This document shows, piece after piece, positions 6,842 through 11,620 of a stretch of DNA of 11,620 nucleotides (the stretch's first letter is position 1; the number at the start of each line of letters is the position of its first letter). The notes below the pieces were generated by a model. It searched no databases. It had not been told where the DNA came from and saw nothing but the letters and a program-made list of their open reading frames with translations. The DNA is from Planctomycetota bacterium (lineage in GTDB: Bacteria > Planctomycetota > UBA1135 > UBA2386), in the NCBI GenBank assembly GCA_947455805.1, contig CANGSN010000057.1, forward strand, positions 1-11,620, given 5' to 3'. Both the position numbers and the translations under genes were made by a program.

Positions 6842-8236
6842 ATGTTCCTTCGCAGCACCCTCGTCGTCCTGTGCACCGCCGTCGCGGCCAGTGCGCAAGT
6901 CTCGATGACCCTTCTCGGCACGATCGACGTCTCGCCCGCCACCACCGCCGGCAGTCCTTCGTACATCGGCAACAACCCGACCGCGGTCGCGTGGAACGGC
7001 ACCGACCTGTTCGTCGGTGGGCTCAACGCCTCGGGTCTGGTCGCCAACACGGCGATCGTCAAGGTCAGCACGCCGCTGACGACGCCGGTCTTCGGCACCG
7101 CGTTCGGCGTGCTGTCGACGCCGAACTCGCGCGGCTACACCGGCCTCGCCGTGCGCGGCAACGTGCTCGCCGCGTCGTGGGACGACGGCGCTGTGTCGCC
7201 GAACGGCATCACCGCGTGGGATCTGAACGGCGCCCCGCTGTGGACGCGCTCGACGCGCGGCAGCAGCGGCGTCGCGTTCGATCCGGGCTTCTTCGGCGCG
7301 CCGGCCGCCAGCGGCGTGGGTTGGACGACGTTCGGCTCGGGCCGTCGCGCCCTGCAGGACACCGTCAGCGGTGCGAACGTCTACGACGGCACCAACGGCA
7401 TGATCATCCTGGCGCCAGCACCCGACAACGGCACCACGTGGCGCGACATGGCGTTCGACTCGGAGACCGGCGACATCTGGCTGCGCATGGGCAACAAGGT
7501 GTTGTCGGCGCTGCGCGTCGGCGACAACGCGGTCGCCAACAACCAGGTGGCCGTGCAGGCGACCTCGGCCCTGACGATCCTCTCGCAGAACCTCGCGTTC
7601 GTGCGGCAGCCGATCGGCAAGGTCGTGTTCTGGAACGACCGCGCGGTGCAGAACGCCGGCCAGAACTTCTTCGACGTCGTGCGCTGCGTGCGCGCCAGCG
7701 ACAACCTGCCGATGGTCGTCGACTGGGGCACGTTCGCGCCGGCGACCGGCAACGCCGCCTACGACTTCTCGTACGACGAGGCGAGCGGCACGATGGCGAT
7801 CAGCGACCTGCTGAACCGCCAGGTGCACATCTTCCGCGTCTCGGTGTTCAACGAGATCGGCGTCGGCTGCCCGGGCCAGGGCGGCTTCGCCCCGCAGCTG
7901 CGGGCGGTCGGCAGCGCGTGGCCGAACGGCCTCATCGACTACCGCGTGACGCAGGCGGCGCCGTTGTCGCTCGGCCTCTACGTGTTCGGCGACACCCCCG
8001 TGCAGGTGCCGCTGCCGTTCCCCGGCGGCTGCGACCTCTACGCCGCTCCGCTGGCGGTGTTGACCGGCCTGTTCGTCACCGCGCCCGGCCCGGACGGCTC
8101 GGGCACGGGCAGCCTGCCGGTGCCGATCGCGCCGGGTCTCACCGGCCTGTCGCTGGTGGCACAGGCGGCGATCCTCGAGAACGGCGATCTGAACACGCTG
8201 CGCACGACCAACGGCGTGCAGGTCATCCTGCCGTGA
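6842..8236 (+). CDS. Secreted beta-propeller-like protein with planctomycete-type GCPG C-terminal domain
   Basis: A 464-residue exported protein. Residues 1-18 are a signal peptide (FLRSTLVVLCTAVAASA) with a predicted ASA|Q cleavage. Residues about 25-335 consist of repeated strand-turn units such as PTAVAWNGTDLFVGG, YTGLAVRGNVLAASW and DMAFDSETGDIWLRMG. These resemble blades of an NHL/SMP-30-like beta-propeller, although I cannot assign a family or ligand. From about 340 a separate domain starts with IGVGCPGQGG (Cys343), continues with LPFPGGCDLYAAP (Cys397), then LTGLSLVAQAAI, and ends TTNGVQVILP. I associate this pattern with the C-termini of many secreted planctomycete proteins. The two cysteines may form a disulphide, and the domain may serve in surface retention or secretion; that role is inference. 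The ATG at 6842 is fixed by the signal peptide. The gene converges on the M3 peptidase 57 bp away. Confidence 0.75.
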   Translation: MFLRSTLVVLCTAVAASAQVSMTLLGTIDVSPATTAGSPSYIGNNPTAVAWNGTDLFVGGLNASGLVANTAIVKVSTPLTTPVFGTAFGVLSTPNSRGYTGLAVRGNVLAASWDDGAVSPNGITAWDLNGAPLWTRSTRGSSGVAFDPGFFGAPAASGVGWTTFGSGRRALQDTVSGANVYDGTNGMIILAPAPDNGTTWRDMAFDSETGDIWLRMGNKVLSALRVGDNAVANNQVAVQATSALTILSQNLAFVRQPIGKVVFWNDRAVQNAGQNFFDVVRCVRASDNLPMVVDWGTFAPATGNAAYDFSYDEASGTMAISDLLNRQVHIFRVSVFNEIGVGCPGQGGFAPQLRAVGSAWPNGLIDYRVTQAAPLSLGLYVFGDTPVQVPLPFPGGCDLYAAPLAVLTGLFVTAPGPDGSGTGSLPVPIAPGLTGLSLVAQAAILENGDLNTLRTTNGVQVILP

Positions 8237-8266
8237 CGTTCCGGCGGTGATGCGGTCGCGGCGACG

Positions 8267-8288
8267 GGTCGGCGGTGAGCCGCCGCCC
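8267..8288. terminator. Candidate bidirectional hairpin between convergent genes
   Basis: CGGCGG (8270-8275) and CCGCCG (8280-8285) form a perfect six-pair stem around a TGAG loop, extendable by two G-C pairs past one mismatch. It lies in the 57-bp gap between two convergent stop codons, where a terminator serving both genes is expected. Neither side has a T-run. Confidence 0.4.
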
Positions 8289-8293
8289 GGCGC

Positions 8294-10426
8294 CTACAGC
8301 AGACCGCGGCGCTTCAGCAGCGCCTTGGTGTCGAGCTCGCGCCCGCGGAACGCGGTGAACATCGACATCGGCTCGCGCGTCATGCCGCGGCTCAGCACCA
8401 GGTCGCGGAAGCGCATGCCGTTCTGCTCGTTCATGCCGCCGTTCTCGACGACGGCGGCGAACGCGTCGGCCGCCAGCGCCTCGCTCCACATGTAGGCGTA
8501 GTAGCCAGCCGAGTAGCCACCCGGCCAGATGTGCGCGAAGTAGGTGCTGCGGTAGCGCGGCGGCACCAGCGGCGACAGCACGGCGCCCTTCTGCAGCGCG
8601 TCGCGTTCGAACGCGGCGACGTCGTCGACGACCTTGCCGGCCGGCAGCGAGTGCCACGCCATGTCGAGGATCGCCGCGGCGACGTACTCGAGCGATCCGA
8701 AGCCCTGGCCGAACGTGCGCGCGGCGCGCACCTTGTCGACCAGTTCCTTCGGCAGCACCTCGCCGGTCTGCCAGTGCCTGGCGCAGCGCGCCAGCACCGC
8801 CGGGTCGAACGCGAAGTCCTCGTGGAACTGCGACGGGAACTCGACGAAGTCGCGCGGCACCGAGGTGCCCGACAGCATCGGATACTGCACCTGGCTGAAC
8901 AGGCCGTGCACGCCGTGGCCGAACTCGTGGAACAGCGTGGTGACCTCGTCGAAGCTCAGCAGCGTCGGCTGGCCGGCGCCGGGCTTCTGGATGTTCATCA
9001 CGTTGACGACCACCGGCTTCTGCCCGGTCATGCGGCTCTGGTCGGCGAAGTCGTTCATCCAGGCGCCGCCGCGCTTGCTCGGGCGCGCGTAGTAGTCGGT
9101 GTAGAACAGCCCGATGGCGCGGCGGTCCTTGTCGAACACCTCGTAGACGCGCACGTCCGGGTGGTAGACCGGCAGGTCCTTCCGCTCGTGCAGTTCGATG
9201 CCGTAGAGCTGCTTCGCCATGAAGAACATGCCGTTCTGCAGCACCGACTCGAGCTCGAAGTACTGCTTCACCACGCCTTCGTCGAACGCGTAGCGCTCCT
9301 TGCGCACCTGCTCGGCGACCCACGCCCAGTCCCACGGCGCGAGCTTCTGGCCGGGCTGGTGCTTGTCGAGCCAAGCCTGCAGCTCGGCAGCCTCCTTGTC
9401 GGCCTTGGCGACGATCTGCTTCGCCATGCTGGCGAGCATCCGTTCGACCGCGGCGGCGCTGCCGGCCATCTGGTCGGCGAGCACGTAGTCGGCGTGCGTC
9501 GCGAAGCCGAGCAGCTGCGCGCGCTCGGCGCGCAGCGCCGCGATCTGCAGCACCAGGGCCTTGGTGTCGTGCTCGTTGCCGCGGGCGCAGCGCGCATTCG
9601 ACGCCTCGAACACCTGCTGCCGCGTGGCGCGGTCCTGCAGCGACGACAGCACGCCCTGCGAGGTCGGCAGCTGCAGCGTCAGCAGGAACTTGCCCGGCTT
9701 GTCGGCGGTCTTCGCCGCGTCGGCGGCGGCCGAGATCGCGCTCGGATCGAGGCCGGCGAGCTGCTTCTCGTCGTCGAGCACGACCGCCAGGGCCTTGGTG
9801 TCGGCGAGCAGGTGCTCCTGGAACTTCGTCGTCAGCGTCGACAGCTGGCCGTTGATCGTGCGCAGCCGTTCCTGGGCCGCCGGCGCGAGGCGCGCGCCGT
9901 TGCGCACGAACGACGTCTGGTAGCGCTCGACCAGGCGCTTCTGCTCGGCGTCGCCGAGCTGGTCGCGCGCCGCGTGCACCGCCTCGACGCGCGCGAACAA
10001 CTGCGCGTCCAGCCAGATCGCGTCGGCGTGCGCGGCGAGCTTCGGCGCCACGTCGGCCTGGATGCTCTGGATGGTCGGATTGGTCGTCGACTCGGTCAGG
10101 TTGAAGAACACCTTGCTGACGCGCGTCAGCAGGGCGCCCGCCTTCTCCAGCGCCTCGATCGTGTTCTCGAACGTCGGCGCCGCCTGCTGCGTCGCGATCG
10201 CGCGCACTTCCTCGCGATGCAGCCGCATGCCTTCGGTCAAGGCCGGCAGGTAGTGCGCATCGCGCACCTGGTCGAACGCCGGCGTGGCGTACGGCAGCGA
10301 GCTCGGGGCGGCGAACGGGTTGTCCTTGGGCAGCGCCGTGGCGGTCATGGAGTCCTGGGCGACGGTGGCAGCGGTGGTGGCCGCGACGGCGGCCAGCAAC
10401 AGCGTGGAGATGGCTATCGGTCGCAT
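8294..10426 (-). CDS. dcp: Exported M3 zinc metallopeptidase, peptidyl-dipeptidase Dcp type
   Basis: A 710-residue M3-family zinc peptidase. Zinc ligands are His500 and His504 in HEFGH, with Glu501 as general base and Glu529 as third ligand in PRDFVEFPSQ; the 29-residue spacing from the first His is the family standard. The substrate loop FAHIWPGGYSAGYYAY supplies His632, Tyr638 and Tyr645, which match the E. coli Dcp residues at a constant offset of about 30. LSGTSVPRDFVEFPSQ favours Dcp, which removes C-terminal dipeptides, over the related oligopeptidase A. The N-terminal half is the helical region closing the active-site channel. Unlike E. coli Dcp (about 680 residues), it carries a signal peptide (1-23, TVA|Q), so it should act outside the cytoplasm. 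The frame continues upstream to 10543, but that stretch is Arg-rich and not signal-like. The ATG at 10426 begins the signal peptide and sits 6 nt from TACACT. Together with the exported S9A enzyme it could complete breakdown of external peptides. Confidence 0.93.
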   Translation of the reverse strand: MRPIAISTLLLAAVAATTAATVAQDSMTATALPKDNPFAAPSSLPYATPAFDQVRDAHYLPALTEGMRLHREEVRAIATQQAAPTFENTIEALEKAGALLTRVSKVFFNLTESTTNPTIQSIQADVAPKLAAHADAIWLDAQLFARVEAVHAARDQLGDAEQKRLVERYQTSFVRNGARLAPAAQERLRTINGQLSTLTTKFQEHLLADTKALAVVLDDEKQLAGLDPSAISAAADAAKTADKPGKFLLTLQLPTSQGVLSSLQDRATRQQVFEASNARCARGNEHDTKALVLQIAALRAERAQLLGFATHADYVLADQMAGSAAAVERMLASMAKQIVAKADKEAAELQAWLDKHQPGQKLAPWDWAWVAEQVRKERYAFDEGVVKQYFELESVLQNGMFFMAKQLYGIELHERKDLPVYHPDVRVYEVFDKDRRAIGLFYTDYYARPSKRGGAWMNDFADQSRMTGQKPVVVNVMNIQKPGAGQPTLLSFDEVTTLFHEFGHGVHGLFSQVQYPMLSGTSVPRDFVEFPSQFHEDFAFDPAVLARCARHWQTGEVLPKELVDKVRAARTFGQGFGSLEYVAAAILDMAWHSLPAGKVVDDVAAFERDALQKGAVLSPLVPPRYRSTYFAHIWPGGYSAGYYAYMWSEALAADAFAAVVENGGMNEQNGMRFRDLVLSRGMTREPMSMFTAFRGRELDTKALLKRRGLL

Positions 10427-10432
10427 CGCGGC

Positions 10433-10438
10433 AGTGTA
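10433..10438 (-). promoter_or_regulatory. Candidate -10 element for dcp, leaderless
   Basis: On the minus strand TACACT is followed by six bases (GCCGCG) and the ATG at 10426. This puts the expected transcription start on the A of the start codon. TTCGGA lies 17 bp upstream of the hexamer and matches TTGACA in three of six positions. There is no Shine-Dalgarno sequence. Confidence 0.45.
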
Positions 10439-10500
10439 CGGAGCCGTGCAGTCGATCCGAACGGCGAGTTCGCGGCGTCGCTGCGACCTGTCGGCGGTCG

Positions 10501-10517
10501 GGCGCGAAGGCCGCGCC
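10501..10517. promoter_or_regulatory. Inverted repeat in the 10427-10541 divergent gap, possible operator
   Basis: GGCGCG-AAGGC-CGCGCC is a perfect 6-bp inverted repeat. It lies just upstream of the TAGCAT hexamer of the rightward gene, over the place where a -35 element would be. It might be an operator, but short GC palindromes are frequent at this base composition. Confidence 0.22.
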
Positions 10518-10525
10518 GCCTGCGG

Positions 10526-10531
10526 TAGCAT
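10526..10531 (+). promoter_or_regulatory. Candidate -10 element for the DoxX-like gene, near-leaderless
   Basis: TAGCAT is followed by ten bases (GTTCGCCCGC) and the ATG at 10542, giving a leader of only about 2-4 nt. No -35 match is seen. An in-frame ATG at 10530 overlaps the hexamer itself, which argues for the later start. Confidence 0.4.
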
Positions 10532-10541
10532 GTTCGCCCGC

Positions 10542-11620
10542 ATGCCCGCCCTCGCTCCGGTCGCCTCGGCCGCAGTCGCTCCTTCGGCCTCGTGCCAGTT
10601 GCGCGCCGCGGCGCTGCGCTTCCTCGTCGTCTACTTCGCGCTCTACACGCTGCCGGGCCCGATCGGCGTGATCCGGGGCACCGAGGCGCTCGGCGCGGCC
10701 TGGGACCAGGGCCGCAGTGCCGCGATCGCGTGGTTCGGCACGCACGTGCTCGGCCTGCGCGAAAACCTGGCGCCGTTCCCGACCGGCAGCGGCGACACGA
10801 CGCGCGACTGGGTGGCGTTCGTGCTGATGGGGCTGCTGGCGCTGCTGGCGAGCACCGCGTGGTCGGCGTTCGCTCTGCGCGGCAACGGTCCGTGGCTCGG
10901 CCGCGGTCTGCACACGTGGCTGCGCTACGTGCTGGCGGCGGCGATGCTGAGCTACGGCACCGCCAAGTTCGGCGAAGGGCAGTTCCCGGCGATCGACGTG
11001 CGCAGCCTGGAGACGCCGTGGGGCGAGTGTTCGCCGATGGGCGTGGTGTGGCGCTTCATGGGCGCGTCGCCCACCTACACCGCCTGCACCGGAGTCGTCG
11101 AGTGCCTCGCGGCGTTGCTGCTGCTGTGGCGCCGCACGTCGACGCTCGGCGGCCTCGTCGCCGTCGGTGCGATGACGAACGTGCTGCTGCTGAACCTCTG
11201 CTACGACATCCCGGTCAAGCTGTACGCGGCCCACCTGCTGCTGATGGGTGCATTCGTGGCCGCTGCCGACGCGCCGCGGCTGCTGGCGGTGTTCTGGCGG
11301 CACGAGGCCGTCGTTGCTGCACCGGCGATGCGCGCGGCGTGGTCGTGGCGGCCGTGGTTCGTGGGCAGCCGCATCGTCAAGTACGCGCTGGTCGGCTGGC
11401 TGCTGCTCGGCGAGGCCCAGCAGGTCGTGGACCGGACCACGCGCCCACCCGCGAGCGTGCTCGCCGGCAGCTACGAAGTGGTCGCCGCCGAAGGGCCCGG
11501 CGCCGAGCAGCTGGCGGCGCTGCACTGCTACGACCAGACGCGCTTTGGCCGGCCGACGCACTGGCTGATGGGGATGGACGCCAAGGGCAGGAACGTCTTC
11601 GGCAGTGCGTTCGTCGTCGA
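10542..11620 (+). CDS. DoxX-like multi-pass membrane protein (3' end outside window)
   Basis: The frame is open to the right edge and gives 359 residues. Hydrophobic segments run from about residue 27 (FLVVYFALYTLPGPIGVI) through about 235. A core with SYGTAKF (137-143), GECSPMGVVWRFMG (161-174), TGVVECLAALLLLWRRT and NLCYDIPVKLYAAHLLLM (from 218) resembles proteins labelled DoxX family in other phyla. That label covers quinone-linked and uncharacterised membrane proteins, so it does not settle a reaction. A further membrane helix (about 278-292, IVKYALVGWLLLGEA) leads into a tail beginning YEVVAAEGPG that continues past the window and is probably extracytoplasmic. The ATG at 10542 is chosen over an in-frame ATG at 10530 because the latter overlaps the -10-like TAGCAT. 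The gene diverges from dcp across 115 bp. Confidence 0.6.
   Translation, partial: MPALAPVASAAVAPSASCQLRAAALRFLVVYFALYTLPGPIGVIRGTEALGAAWDQGRSAAIAWFGTHVLGLRENLAPFPTGSGDTTRDWVAFVLMGLLALLASTAWSAFALRGNGPWLGRGLHTWLRYVLAAAMLSYGTAKFGEGQFPAIDVRSLETPWGECSPMGVVWRFMGASPTYTACTGVVECLAALLLLWRRTSTLGGLVAVGAMTNVLLLNLCYDIPVKLYAAHLLLMGAFVAAADAPRLLAVFWRHEAVVAAPAMRAAWSWRPWFVGSRIVKYALVGWLLLGEAQQVVDRTTRPPASVLAGSYEVVAAEGPGAEQLAALHCYDQTRFGRPTHWLMGMDAKGRNVFGSAFVV

Noticed and set aside
8531..10528. Plus-strand open frame of 665 codons antisense to dcp
   Set aside because: It is low-complexity Arg/Val/Leu sequence with no motifs, while the minus strand encodes complete M3 catalytic motifs.
8223..11561. Minus-strand open frame of 1112 codons across dcp and the DoxX-like gene
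   Set aside because: It overlaps dcp in a different frame and lies antisense to the DoxX-like gene. Its composition is His/Arg/Ala-rich, with no domain-like pattern; it is a GC-bias shadow.

Overview
The window comes from a GC-rich bacterial chromosome. The best clue to lineage is the secreted protein at 6842-8236. Its C-terminal domain (GxGCPG motif, a second Cys about 54 residues later, and a TNG-x-(hydrophobic) end) is the kind I associate with large-genome Planctomycetota. Carboxypeptidase-regulatory-like surface proteins, exported peptidases and multi-pass glycosyltransferase-type proteins fit that guess, but there is no rRNA or other marker to prove it. I see no tRNA, rRNA, CRISPR array, insertion sequence or phage gene.

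Layout, left to right: the 3' part of a repeat-built surface protein (+, 2-1453); an exported S9A oligopeptidase B-like serine peptidase (+, 1539-3665); tail to tail with it, 9 bp apart, a GT39/DUF2142-like membrane glycosyltransferase (-, 3675-5405); divergently, an unassigned polytopic membrane protein (+, 5502-6746); a secreted beta-propeller-like protein with the GCPG C-terminal domain (+, 6842-8236); convergent with it, an exported M3 peptidase of the Dcp type (-, 8294-10426); and divergently a DoxX-like membrane protein that runs off the window (+, 10542-11620). The coding strand changes often and the gaps are 9-115 bp, so most genes look singly transcribed. No gap exceeds 300 bases.

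Themes: two complementary exported peptidases, an endo-oligopeptidase and a dipeptidyl carboxypeptidase, point to breakdown of peptides outside the cytoplasm. Two divergent polytopic proteins may act on envelope glycans or lipids. No start codon in the window has a recognisable Shine-Dalgarno sequence. Four of the six complete starts instead carry a TAnnnT hexamer 6-10 nt before the ATG, the spacing expected of leaderless or near-leaderless mRNAs. All three predicted signal peptidase I sites place Gln at the first mature position. These two sequence habits, and the altered specificity residues of the S9A enzyme, are the points most worth following. I do not see a clear new multi-gene system here.
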